Part shown: in pieces, positions 25,282 to 33,478 of the stretch | Layout: every line of letters starts with the position of its first letter | Position numbering within the stretch: position 1 is the stretch's first letter | Origin: Sphingobacterium sp. SYP-B4668 | GTDB taxonomy: Bacteria; Bacteroidota; Bacteroidia; Sphingobacteriales; Sphingobacteriaceae | DNA: 64,000 bases | Assembly (NCBI RefSeq): GCF_027627455.1 | Contig: NZ_CP115483.1 | Coordinates: forward strand, 1,736,001-1,800,000 | Reading direction: 5' to 3' | Notes under the pieces: model-generated | What the model was told of the DNA's origin: nothing | Seen by the model: only the letters and a program-made list of their open reading frames with translations | Database searches by the model: none | Made by a program: the position numbers and the translations under genes

Positions 25282-26151
25282 TTAATGAGCTTTGGCTGTA
25301 GCAAAGATTTTTTTCCCGATCATAGTGAGGGCGACAATCACAATACCCGCTAGTAGGCCCGTTGCAAATTCTTTTACCACAGCTGGTAAATCAGGGGCAA
25401 TATGGTGTAAATAGTCAATATTGTGCACAAAGATTCCACCTGAAACCAATATCAATGCTATAGTACCTACAACGGCAAGAAGCTTGATGATGACGGGAAG
25501 AGATTTAACCAGTAGGTGACCGATTCCAGAAAGCATGCCTTTATCGTTTGAATACGTAATTAATTTATGACCAGCATCGTCCATTCGAACAATTAGCGCC
25601 ACAATTCCATAGACACCCACGGTGGCCAATAGAGCGACTACCGATACGGTGGCAATCTGTAATGCTAAACTTTTGTCCAAGACAGTTCCCAAAGCGATAA
25701 TCACGATTTCGACGGACAATATAAAATCGGTCGTAACAGCAGACTGGATTTTGGCTTTTTCAGCGTCTTGACCGTTACTTTCTGCCTGTTCAATCACCTG
25801 ATGTCCTTTTTTCTGACGATGAAAGAGATATTCGACAATCTTTTCTACTCCCTCGTATGCTAAATAGAATCCACCCAGAATTAAAATGAATTTGATAGCC
25901 ACCGGGAAAAAAGCGTTGAGTAATAAGGCAATGGGTACGATGATGAGTTTATTAATCAGTGAACCCTTGGTAATGGCCCATAGCACAGGTAATTCTCGAG
26001 AAGAAAGAAATCCCGTCGCTTTCTCCGCATTGACAGCTAAATCGTCACCTAATATTCCGGCTGTTTTTTTAGTGGCGATTTTACTAGTAATAGCCACGTC
26101 ATCCATTAGTGCTGCAATATCATCTAAAATTGCGAAGAAACCTGATGCCAT
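25282..26151 (-). CDS. DUF808 / YedI-family membrane protein
   Basis: The 289-residue product from ATG 26151 opens with the family-typical MASGFFAILDDIAALMDDVA and AGILGDDLAVNAEKA motifs, and has about six to seven membrane helices (for example residues 70-105, 150-190 and 225-280). YedI-type proteins are conserved inner-membrane proteins of unknown function. The in-frame extension up to 26226 lacks the conserved start and is not used. It is a single gene between AraC and HxlR, both on the same strand, with about 170-190 bases on either side. Confidence 0.9.
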   Translation of the reverse strand: MASGFFAILDDIAALMDDVAITSKIATKKTAGILGDDLAVNAEKATGFLSSRELPVLWAITKGSLINKLIIVPIALLLNAFFPVAIKFILILGGFYLAYEGVEKIVEYLFHRQKKGHQVIEQAESNGQDAEKAKIQSAVTTDFILSVEIVIIALGTVLDKSLALQIATVSVVALLATVGVYGIVALIVRMDDAGHKLITYSNDKGMLSGIGHLLVKSLPVIIKLLAVVGTIALILVSGGIFVHNIDYLHHIAPDLPAVVKEFATGLLAGIVIVALTMIGKKIFATAKAH

Positions 26152-26320
26152 ATATGTGTTGTATCTTATTAGGCGTAAAAATATAAATATATATTTAATT
26201 TCAGCATGCGTTGATAAAGTGACCAATCCGGGTTATATAGATGGGTAGTCAGCATAAGCTGGAAGCGTATATAGTAGTAATTTGGTTAGTGGGATCGGGC
26301 TAGTCTTTTTTTGTGATACC

Positions 26321-26695
26321 TTAGTCATCTGAATTATGTTTTCTTAACATAGCATTCCTGTATGCTTCTCCCCATTTTGCTATTTCATCTATGATGGGTT
26401 CCAGTGTACGCCCGTATTCGGTCACCTCATATTCAACTGTAATGGGTTTGGTATTCATGACTGTACGACTTATGAGATGATTTATTTCCATATCCTGCAA
26501 CTCTTTGGATAGCATTTTGGCTGCGATACCATCAATCTCCCGAAGCAGGTCCATAAAACGCATTTTCCCTCCCTCCATTAAGGTGCCTAAAATATGGAAT
26601 TTCCATTTGCCGGATAAGATTTCCATGGCGTCCCTGATAGCAGTTGTTCGTGCTTTACAGTCAGGTCTATTGTTGAGGGTTGCATTTTTCTTCAT
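26321..26695 (-). CDS. HxlR-family winged-helix regulator
   Basis: This 124-residue regulator is of the HxlR/HypR/YodB type. The winged helix spans about residues 20-105, with the signature LSGKWKFHILGTLMEGG and a later VEYEVTEYG. A single Cys lies near the N-terminus (PDCKA, about residue 12), the position used for thiol-based redox or electrophile sensing in HypR/YodB. The ATG at 26695 is chosen over a TTG at 26719. It is divergent from a YceI-like gene across 151 bases holding nested inverted repeats and a -7 box on each strand. It probably controls both itself and yceI. Confidence 0.92.
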   Translation of the reverse strand: MKKNATLNNRPDCKARTTAIRDAMEILSGKWKFHILGTLMEGGKMRFMDLLREIDGIAAKMLSKELQDMEINHLISRTVMNTKPITVEYEVTEYGRTLEPIIDEIAKWGEAYRNAMLRKHNSDD

Positions 26696-26716
26696 CGCTA
26701 TCGTTGTTGTGGGGTA

Positions 26717-26724
26717 CAAAATTA
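26717..26724 (-). promoter_or_regulatory. -7 promoter box of the HxlR gene
   Basis: The minus strand reads TAATTTTG, an exact TAnnTTTG match, 22 bases upstream of the chosen ATG (26695). A start at the TTG 26719 would overlap this box, which supports the ATG. Confidence 0.5.
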
Positions 26725-26748
26725 CAAGGTGAAATTACTGAAACGCTT

Positions 26749-26790
26749 ATTAGTTTCCAAGAGGAAAGTAGTTTCAAAAAGGAAACTAAT
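26749..26790. promoter_or_regulatory. Nested inverted repeats between HxlR and YceI genes
   Basis: An outer perfect repeat ATTAGTTTCC (26749-26758) / GGAAACTAAT (26781-26790) encloses a second set, TTTCC-AAGA-GGAAA and GTTTC-AAAAA-GGAAAC. The block lies between the two divergent -7 boxes, as expected for an HxlR dimer or tetramer site controlling both genes. Confidence 0.6.
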
Positions 26791-26814
26791 AGCGATTGTA
26801 TACTATCGCTATAT

Positions 26815-26822
26815 TACTTTTG
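26815..26822 (+). promoter_or_regulatory. -7 promoter box of the YceI-like gene
   Basis: TACTTTTG matches TAnnTTTG and would give a leader of about 20 bases before ATG 26847. The nearest TTG (26796-26798) is 16 bases away, shorter than usual, which fits a regulated promoter. Confidence 0.5.
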
Positions 26823-26846
26823 CGACAGATTTTAAAAAAACATAAA

Positions 26847-27524
26847 ATGAAAAAATTATTAGTTATCGCGGCAGTAGCATCCGTCATATTAGCTTCATGT
26901 GGAGGCGCAAACGGAGATAAAGCACAAACTGGAACAGAACAGCAAGTGGCTGAACAAAAAGGAGCAACTTTTACAGTAGATACTGCTGTTAGTTCAATCC
27001 AGTGGAAAGGATATCACAAAGGAGGTTTCGATCCACGATTTGGTACATTGAAAAGTGAAGGTACAGTATCTGTAGAAGAAGGGGTAATCACCGCTGGATC
27101 ATTCGTCATTGACATGAACTCTGTGTTGACAAATGCAAGCTCAGTAGATCCTGCAAAATCAGGTGGAAAGACCTCTGTTGATTTAGATGGACATCTAAAA
27201 ACCGCAGATTTTTTCGAAGTAGAAAAATATCCTACTTCTAAGTTTGAAATCACAGGTGTAGCTGCCTTTGATGCTGCAAAAGATAAAAGTGTGATTGCAG
27301 ATGCAACGAATATCATCAGTGGAAATTTGACAATCAAGGATAAGACTGTGAATGTCTCTTTCCCTGCAAAAATCGTCGTTACAGACAATGAAGTAAGTGT
27401 TCAATCTAAATTTACGATCAACAGACAAGATTGGGGATTGGCTTACGGCACGGAAGGTGATCCTAAAGATTGGATGATTTCGCAAGAGGTTGATATGGAA
27501 TTGAATATCACTGCAAAAAAATAA
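26847..27524 (+). CDS. YceI-family lipoprotein
   Basis: This 225-residue protein has a lipobox (ILASC, about Cys18) and a YceI-like domain (about 45-225), an eight-stranded lipocalin-like barrel that binds isoprenoid or other amphiphilic molecules. Family landmarks are SSIQWKGYHKGG, FGTLKSEGTVSVEEGVI, LDGHLKTADFFEVEKYPTSKF (given in part) and the late INRQDWGLAYG. It is divergent from the HxlR regulator, a common pairing in Bacteroidota, and is followed by a strong terminator. A link to redox or electrophile stress is inferred from the regulator. Confidence 0.93.
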   Translation: MKKLLVIAAVASVILASCGGANGDKAQTGTEQQVAEQKGATFTVDTAVSSIQWKGYHKGGFDPRFGTLKSEGTVSVEEGVITAGSFVIDMNSVLTNASSVDPAKSGGKTSVDLDGHLKTADFFEVEKYPTSKFEITGVAAFDAAKDKSVIADATNIISGNLTIKDKTVNVSFPAKIVVTDNEVSVQSKFTINRQDWGLAYGTEGDPKDWMISQEVDMELNITAKK

Positions 27525-27530
27525 TGATTG

Positions 27531-27560
27531 AAAAGCGCCTTACACCAAAGGCGCTTTTTT
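27531..27560 (+). terminator. Terminator after the YceI-like gene
   Basis: The stem AAAAGCGCCTT / AAGGCGCTTTT with a six-base loop is followed by further T, six bases after the stop codon. Confidence 0.87.
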
Positions 27561-27570
27561 CATAAATCAG

Positions 27571-27598
27571 TTAACCAGGATTTAACCAGATTATAACA
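27571..27598 (+). promoter_or_regulatory. Pho-box-like direct repeats before the Oar-like receptor
   Basis: TTAACC (27571) recurs exactly 11 bases later (27582), and a third, looser copy ATAACA lies a further 11 bases on (27593). Hexamer-N5-hexamer with one-helical-turn phasing is the layout of the PhoP/PhoB Pho boxes known from B. subtilis (TTAACA-N5-TTAACA). A perfect 14-base palindrome AACAACATGTTGTT (27595-27608) overlaps the third copy. Confidence 0.4.
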
Positions 27599-27669
27599 AC
27601 ATGTTGTTTATTTGGTAGCGTTACGTTAATATAGGTGTGATAAGTTTGTTCAAAACTTTAGAAACGCTT

Positions 27670-30600
27670 ATGCTAACACTTCTACAACATTCCATTAAGA
27701 ATTATTTAGTATTGATGCTGACCGTGATATCTCTATCATTCGGTCCACAGGCCTTTGCCCAAGGCACCCAAGCATCAATCAATGGACGTGTCACCGATGA
27801 AACCGGTACAGCCGTAAGCAATGCTACTGTACGAGTACGGAATGAGTCAACCGGATTTACGACATCTACAGTTACAAATGAGCGCGGTGGCTATGACCTT
27901 AAACAGCTTCCGTTAGGAGGGCCATACACTATTAATGTCCTTTCGATGGAGAAAGGGGAGGGGTCCGCAGTGGGCATTCAGCTTAATCAGGGCGATGTAG
28001 CTCGCGTCAATGTGGAGTTGATATCTAGTGCTCGTTCACTAGATGTCGTCGAGGTGAAGGCCAACTCGATGAAAAATACAAAAGACTACTTAGGTGCTGC
28101 TACTGCATTCTCCTCGAGAGATATTCGCTCACTACCCGTCAATGGACGTAATTTCACTTCCTTGACCGATCTGTCGCCATTGGCCAGAGGGGGAAGCATT
28201 TCAGGACAGCTCGGTTCGTCCACTAATTTTACTATAGACGGGATGAATGCTAAGAATCCTACATCGGCAGGTTCGACTACAAGCCGTAGTGGTGCTCCTT
28301 ATTCGATTTCGATGGAGGCCGTACGTGAGTTTAAGGTAGTGACCAACCAATACGATGTTACCTTTGGACGTAGTGGGGGTGGTACTATTTCTGCAGCTAC
28401 CAAAGCAGGTACTAACACGGTGACCGGATCGGTCTTTGGCTTTGGACGCGCCGATTGGTTGACGAGCAAATATGATATCCGTGGTAATCCGCGTATCGGA
28501 GATTACTCGACCTATCAGTTTGGATTTTCGTTGGGCGGACCTATCATTAAAGACAAATTACATTATTTTATGGTATGGGATCGGCAGCAGGACAATCGGT
28601 CCTTACTGATTGCCGATGTCCGTTCGGCGTCCAACGAAGAACTGTATAAGATTAATGCTCAGACATTGGATCGCTATTTGGGTATAGCACGTGGCAAATA
28701 TGGGGTATCCGATCAGCCGCAGACGGGTGCTATAGGCAAAAAGAGGACATCAGATGCGGTCTTTCTTAGGTTGGACTACCAACTTAATGATAAGAACTTG
28801 TTAACCATCCGCAACAACCTGACGTATGATTACAATCCGATGGGATTAGGAGACAATACCAGTATCAATATTCTGGAATCATGGGGTAATGACAAAAACT
28901 TTGACAACAGTTTGTTGGCCACATTACGTACCTCCATCTCACCACGTGTGACCAATGAATTGAAAGCTCAATATTTATATGTCTATCAAAATAGTACGCA
29001 AAGCGATCAGATTGGTAAGAATTATATACCCCGTGCTATTGTAGAGAATATTTCCTCAGATATTAATGGCAAATCTCTGGCGACTAATATCCAATTGGGA
29101 GGGCATCGCTTTGCGCAAGAGGGTTTCCGCAATAATGTATTCCAGCTGACCAATAATCTGTACTATGATACGGACTTTGCTAAGTACACCTTTGGTGCAG
29201 ACGTGATGGCTACACGTTCAAGCTCGGTTTATGGTTCAGAGGTTAACGGTCGTTTTCACTTTACAACCACAGCCAAGACTGCTACTGCGGCAGAGATTCC
29301 CGCTTTGGACAATTTTGAAGCCCTACGTCCTTACCGTTACTATAGAGAAGTACCTTTAAAGGATGATATCACAGTAAAGGGCACTATTGCAAACATCGGT
29401 TTATACGGGCAAATGAAGAAAAATCTAATGCCTGGTTTGGAGATGACAGCCGGTGTGCGCATGGACTATGCTTCTTATCCAAAAGCGAACTTCAATCAAA
29501 TGGTATACGATGAGCTTGGCATTCGTACCGATAATGGCATTAGTTCCTTCATCGTACAACCTCGTTTGCAGTTTTCGTGGGATATCAACGAAAACCAAAC
29601 TGATTACCTACGTCTGGGGGCGGGAATCTTTGCATCAGATCTAAATAACTATGTCATCATTAACAACTTGACATTCGACGGCTCTAACCTAGCCACAGTA
29701 GATGTACGTGGTAGTGATGTGCCTACACCTGACTTTAATGCCTATCGTAACGATCCTAATAGTATCCCATCTTTGGCAGCCCACCAACTACCGACAATCA
29801 ACTATACCGGTGAGGACGTGAAGGTGCCAACAGTATACAAAGCGAATATTAACTATACTAAGTTCATTACGGATAGACTTAAGGTAGGGATTACCGGATA
29901 CATGACCTTGGGCCGCAATAATTATACGTATGTGGAACGCAATATGGTCGACCAGCCTTTCTTTCGTCTAGCGAATGAGGCCAATCGTGGCGTATTCGTC
30001 CCGGCGGACAAAATTGATACTAAGACCGGACAGCCGGATTGGAAAGATGGACGCAAATCTAGTAAGTTGGGCCGTGTATTGGAATTGACAAGTATAGGTA
30101 AGATTAATCAATATGCTGTAGTAGTGGACGCGACATACAATTATTTTAAAGATGGAAGTATCACGGCCAGTTATACTTGGAATGACACGAAAGATAATAC
30201 GTCATACAATGGAAATGTGGCTAATACTGCAACATTGGTACAACCGGTAGTGGATGATCCACGTGACTTGAGCGCCATCACGTACTCGGATAATCAATTT
30301 AGGCATAAGGTGGTCGCTTATGGTACTCTGCCAACATTCTTTGGCGTACAAGTCGGTGTGCGTTACACCGGACTTGGTGGAACTCGCTACACCATTCGTT
30401 CTGGAGCCAATACCAATGGTGACTTTGTGACTCCTGATAATGACTTGGCTTACATCTTTGATTGGAAGGATACCAATCTTCCCGAAGGTATTATCAAGGG
30501 ATTCAATGGTATCATGGACAATCCAGAGGCGAGCGAAAGTTTGAAGAATGTATTGCATGAATATAGGGGCCGTATTGCCGAACGCAATGCGGGCGAAAAC

Positions 30601-30873
30601 AGCTTTTATGGTACGGTAGATATCCGGATTGCCAGAAATTTCCGCTTCTATAAGACTCACGGTATAGAAGTGTCGGCTGAGATTTTCAATTTCGGGAATA
30701 TGTTGAACAAAGAATGGGGAATAAATCACTCTCTGGGTAATCAGACCCTGTACAAAGTAAACTCTTTTGATGCTGCAAAACAGGAGTTTGTCTATAGTGT
30801 GAATTCTGTTGGCGCTAAAGGCTATTCTGGTAATCCTTTCCAGGTCCAGCTGGGTATTCGCTACGCTTTTTAA
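27670..30873 (+). CDS. Oar-like TonB-dependent outer-membrane receptor
   Basis: This is a 1067-residue outer-membrane receptor. A signal peptide (cleaved after about residue 32, AFAQG) is followed by a carboxypeptidase-regulatory-like beta-sandwich (INGRVTDETGTAVSNATVRV), a plug domain (about 110-230) and a large barrel ending in a C-terminal aromatic residue (RYAF). The sequence type is that of Oar-like receptors, not SusC: the plug has VNGRNFTSLTDLSPLARGG and no SusD gene follows. The ATG 27670 is preferred over a GTG at 27637. Bacteroidota members of this type are often phosphate-starvation induced, in keeping with the repeats upstream. Confidence 0.92.
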   Translation: MLTLLQHSIKNYLVLMLTVISLSFGPQAFAQGTQASINGRVTDETGTAVSNATVRVRNESTGFTTSTVTNERGGYDLKQLPLGGPYTINVLSMEKGEGSAVGIQLNQGDVARVNVELISSARSLDVVEVKANSMKNTKDYLGAATAFSSRDIRSLPVNGRNFTSLTDLSPLARGGSISGQLGSSTNFTIDGMNAKNPTSAGSTTSRSGAPYSISMEAVREFKVVTNQYDVTFGRSGGGTISAATKAGTNTVTGSVFGFGRADWLTSKYDIRGNPRIGDYSTYQFGFSLGGPIIKDKLHYFMVWDRQQDNRSLLIADVRSASNEELYKINAQTLDRYLGIARGKYGVSDQPQTGAIGKKRTSDAVFLRLDYQLNDKNLLTIRNNLTYDYNPMGLGDNTSINILESWGNDKNFDNSLLATLRTSISPRVTNELKAQYLYVYQNSTQSDQIGKNYIPRAIVENISSDINGKSLATNIQLGGHRFAQEGFRNNVFQLTNNLYYDTDFAKYTFGADVMATRSSSVYGSEVNGRFHFTTTAKTATAAEIPALDNFEALRPYRYYREVPLKDDITVKGTIANIGLYGQMKKNLMPGLEMTAGVRMDYASYPKANFNQMVYDELGIRTDNGISSFIVQPRLQFSWDINENQTDYLRLGAGIFASDLNNYVIINNLTFDGSNLATVDVRGSDVPTPDFNAYRNDPNSIPSLAAHQLPTINYTGEDVKVPTVYKANINYTKFITDRLKVGITGYMTLGRNNYTYVERNMVDQPFFRLANEANRGVFVPADKIDTKTGQPDWKDGRKSSKLGRVLELTSIGKINQYAVVVDATYNYFKDGSITASYTWNDTKDNTSYNGNVANTATLVQPVVDDPRDLSAITYSDNQFRHKVVAYGTLPTFFGVQVGVRYTGLGGTRYTIRSGANTNGDFVTPDNDLAYIFDWKDTNLPEGIIKGFNGIMDNPEASESLKNVLHEYRGRIAERNAGENSFYGTVDIRIARNFRFYKTHGIEVSAEIFNFGNMLNKEWGINHSLGNQTLYKVNSFDAAKQEFVYSVNSVGAKGYSGNPFQVQLGIRYAF

Positions 30874-30900
30874 GCAAAGCTATAAAAACTATATGATACA

Positions 30901-30928
30901 AAAAGACCGGCATATGCCGGTCTTTTTG
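30901..30928 (+). terminator. Terminator after the Oar-like receptor
   Basis: The palindrome AAAAGACCGGCAT / ATGCCGGTCTTTT is perfect, with T following, 27 bases after the stop codon. It may act on both strands. Confidence 0.86.
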
Positions 30929-31043
30929 TATAGCTATTGGCTTGCGTCTCAAAATTGGAAGCAAATTCTCATTCTATATGTATGAACGTAGTAAGGCGTG
31001 AAACAATAGATGTATACGTAGTCAGATGTTATCGTTTTTGCAA

Positions 31044-31682
31044 CTATTTTCGGGCAATGCGATCTCGTACTTCCTTACAAATATCGTCAGTGATTTCCCA
31101 GATAGGTTCGGGGTCGTCAATATTGTTGATAATGACCTTATCACACAATTCGCGATAAGGCAATAAGTATTCGTTATAGGATGGTACAACATGGTTGATC
31201 CATTTGTAAAGGACGTCATCTCGATCGTAACCACGTTCTATCAAATCGCGTCTAAGTCTTCTTTCCAATGCAATAGATTCTTCAGCATCTAAGAAAATGC
31301 GCATATCCAGCAAATCATTGACTTCTGTATAGTGAAAGATAAAAAGTCCTTCGATAACCAAGATTGGGGCTGGTTTGATTTCCAACATCTTGGGTGTAAT
31401 CGCTGGATTGTTGAACGTATACTCTTCTTTATGTATCGTTTTGCCATCAAACAAATCTTTGATGTCCGAATAGAAAGCTTGTCTGTCTATCGATGTTGGG
31501 ATGTCAAAATTGTAGAGTCTATTCTCTTCCTGTGTCTTGGTGTTTGCAGGGATGTAATAGTCATCTTGGGAAATCAATGTGATTTCCGTTGGGCCGAAAT
31601 GCTTTAGGAAGCTGTTTAAGAAAAATGTTTTACCTGAACCGCTGCTTCCAGCAATCCCAATGACAAAGGGTTTGTTATCCAT
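31044..31682 (-). CDS. udk: Uridine kinase
   Basis: Udk phosphorylates uridine and cytidine with ATP or GTP in pyrimidine salvage. The 212-residue protein has the P-loop GIAGSSGSGKT (Gly9-Thr19), the nucleoside-binding segment SQDDYYI and NFDIPTSID, and the lid region RRLRRDLIERGYD (about residue 140). Length and motif order are typical. It is the last gene of a minus-strand group with the LysM protein (67 bases upstream) and the DUF4905-like protein, though no functional link to those envelope genes is evident. Confidence 0.95.
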   Translation of the reverse strand: MDNKPFVIGIAGSSGSGKTFFLNSFLKHFGPTEITLISQDDYYIPANTKTQEENRLYNFDIPTSIDRQAFYSDIKDLFDGKTIHKEEYTFNNPAITPKMLEIKPAPILVIEGLFIFHYTEVNDLLDMRIFLDAEESIALERRLRRDLIERGYDRDDVLYKWINHVVPSYNEYLLPYRELCDKVIINNIDDPEPIWEITDDICKEVRDRIARK

Positions 31683-31749
31683 TTATTAAATCAAAAATAT
31701 GGCTCTTGAGAAACAGAATGTGCTACTCGTAAGCCACTACATACTTATA

Positions 31750-32670
31750 TTATTGCTCCAAAGGTACGCCATAATTTATTTCTACCAAAAAACGTTTGTC
31801 TAAGGCGCCAATATAAGTTGCCGCAGATTTTGAAAGTACGACGATGGCATTTTCTGTTTCTGCGTTGTCATTGAATTTGCCGACAACCTTTGCATAAGTT
31901 ACACTATTTGTCATCGGATTGGTAATCTTGAGGATAGTACCGATCGGGGCTGTCTTATGGAGAGCAAGGTTACTTTTTCCTTCCGAATTTAGATTCGTCA
32001 TCCACACGGCTATCCCTCTTTCTTTTTTCTCACGAATCCCATATTTGTTGGCCGAAATCTCGTTGTAAGATGAATCTCGCTCTTTATTCTCGACGCGTGT
32101 AGTATCAATAGGTGTCACCACTATCTTTGGTTCTTCGATAGGTTCAGGAAGCGCAGTGTTAGGGATTTTTAAGATTTGGCCCTCTCTGACAGCGTTATTC
32201 TTAAGGTTATTGAATTTCTTGATATCATCTACAGATATGCTAAATCTTTTGGAAATGGCATACAACGTCTCGCTCTTGCCAACTTTATATTCTGTAAAAT
32301 CACCTTGCTGGGCCGCATTGATTTGACTTTTTATAACCTCTTTTACAGTACTCGGGTTTTTCTCTTGCTGCTGGTAAGGTCTCCCAGTCGGTATTTTGAC
32401 GATATCACCGGGACGCAGATCTTTACTGTTGTTGGTGGACATGATATTTTTGACCACCACATTGTATTGTCGGCTAAGTTTATAATATGTGTCTTTTTGT
32501 TCTACTTTATGGAGAATATAAACCTCGCCTTTGATATTTTCAACGCCAACAGAATCCTTAAGTAAGGTGTAGGGTTTGTCTGAGGTTGCGTAAAGATTCG
32601 GAATAGAAAAACTTGCAAAAGCAACAAATGCTATTTTTTTAAAAATAGTAGATTTCGATAGTTTGTTCAT
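31750..32670 (-). CDS. LysM and RlpA-like (double-psi barrel) envelope protein
   Basis: This 306-residue protein has a signal peptide (to about residue 29) and two LysM peptidoglycan-binding repeats (about 50-95, YYKLSRQYNVVVKNIMSTNN; and about 130-172, LYAISKRFSISVDDIKKFNN). The C-terminal part (about 215-306) has the pattern of an RlpA-like double-psi beta barrel (KTAPIGTILKITNPMT, then AKVVGKF). The catalytic Asp/His pattern of active lytic transglycosylases is not obvious. It should bind peptidoglycan in the periplasm. The start at 32670 is chosen because the signal peptide begins there. It lies 15 bases after the DUF4905-like gene. Confidence 0.88.
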   Translation of the reverse strand: MNKLSKSTIFKKIAFVAFASFSIPNLYATSDKPYTLLKDSVGVENIKGEVYILHKVEQKDTYYKLSRQYNVVVKNIMSTNNSKDLRPGDIVKIPTGRPYQQQEKNPSTVKEVIKSQINAAQQGDFTEYKVGKSETLYAISKRFSISVDDIKKFNNLKNNAVREGQILKIPNTALPEPIEEPKIVVTPIDTTRVENKERDSSYNEISANKYGIREKKERGIAVWMTNLNSEGKSNLALHKTAPIGTILKITNPMTNSVTYAKVVGKFNDNAETENAIVVLSKSAATYIGALDKRFLVEINYGVPLEQ

Positions 32671-32685
32671 GTTAAAATTATGCAA

Positions 32686-33438
32686 TTATACTAAATACGA
32701 AACAATTTCCTGTTTATTATAAGACATGAGAAATAATTGTTCGTTTATTTGGAAATAGGGTTGGGGAATCATTTTTATCATATTATCCAACACCGTCATT
32801 TTTTGTAACTCTTTAAATTTATCGGATAACAAAATATCCAAGGTGTATCCATTTTCAGCTCTGGTGTGGTAGCACCAGATGAAGTTGTGCTTGACTTTGC
32901 TAATCCAGATGGTATCCTCATGTTCTTTCTTTTGCAAAAAATCTGGAAGTATACCATTATAAGCAAGTGGGAAATTGATGTGATTTGAACAATAAGCAAT
33001 TTCGATTTCAGGAAGACGAAGATGCTGACCAGAACTTAGAGATAAGTATTCTTCAAAGCCAGCACTAATGGTATGATGCCTGACTTTCAGTACGTTCTTA
33101 AAAATATCGACTAAGAGGTAATGGTGCCACTCGTGGGCAATATGCCGCGAAGGGATGTGAACAACGAGAATACCTGAAGCTTGTGGCGCATTCGCCCCGA
33201 TTTTTTTTAAAATGAGGTAGTCTTTTTGAATCTCAGCCAATGTCCATTCCTTAGTCTTAAGTCTAAAATCATCCATTAACGAATGTCCTTCAAAATCTAT
33301 GACATGAAAGGAGGGGGTGGTGTCTACCTGGTTGCGTGTCTCTATGGCCAATAGCCGAGCATCAGTATCAGCTTCGATCTTCCAGATAGGACTCGAAAAC
33401 TTTTTTTCAAATGCTTTATTAATTGTATATTTAACCAT
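32686..33438 (-). CDS. Unknown protein, DUF4905-like
   Basis: The 250-residue product from ATG 33438 (a longer frame reaches 33546 but would run through the NfeD promoter region) lacks a signal peptide. Its layout of short beta strands with SPIWKIEADTDARLLAIETR at the start and HNFIWCYHTR further on recalls the Bacteroidota family DUF4905, as far as I can judge from memory. An isolated HEWHH string near residue 139 is not followed by other zinc-ligand motifs and is probably not a protease site. It leads the LysM-udk group and is divergent from NfeD across only 40 bases. Confidence 0.6.
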   Translation of the reverse strand: MVKYTINKAFEKKFSSPIWKIEADTDARLLAIETRNQVDTTPSFHVIDFEGHSLMDDFRLKTKEWTLAEIQKDYLILKKIGANAPQASGILVVHIPSRHIAHEWHHYLLVDIFKNVLKVRHHTISAGFEEYLSLSSGQHLRLPEIEIAYCSNHINFPLAYNGILPDFLQKKEHEDTIWISKVKHNFIWCYHTRAENGYTLDILLSDKFKELQKMTVLDNMIKMIPQPYFQINEQLFLMSYNKQEIVSYLV

Positions 33439-33478
33439 TACGCTCAACACAAATTTCAACCAGTTAATGATTGAATAT

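Noticed and set aside
30202..30729. Minus-strand open frame (175 codons) inside the Oar-like receptor
   Set aside because: It is antisense to a conserved barrel region with no promoter or motif of its own.
33010..33140. HEWHH string in the DUF4905-like protein read as a zinc protease site
   Set aside because: No third ligand or surrounding helix pattern, and the protein is neither exported nor of protease-like layout.
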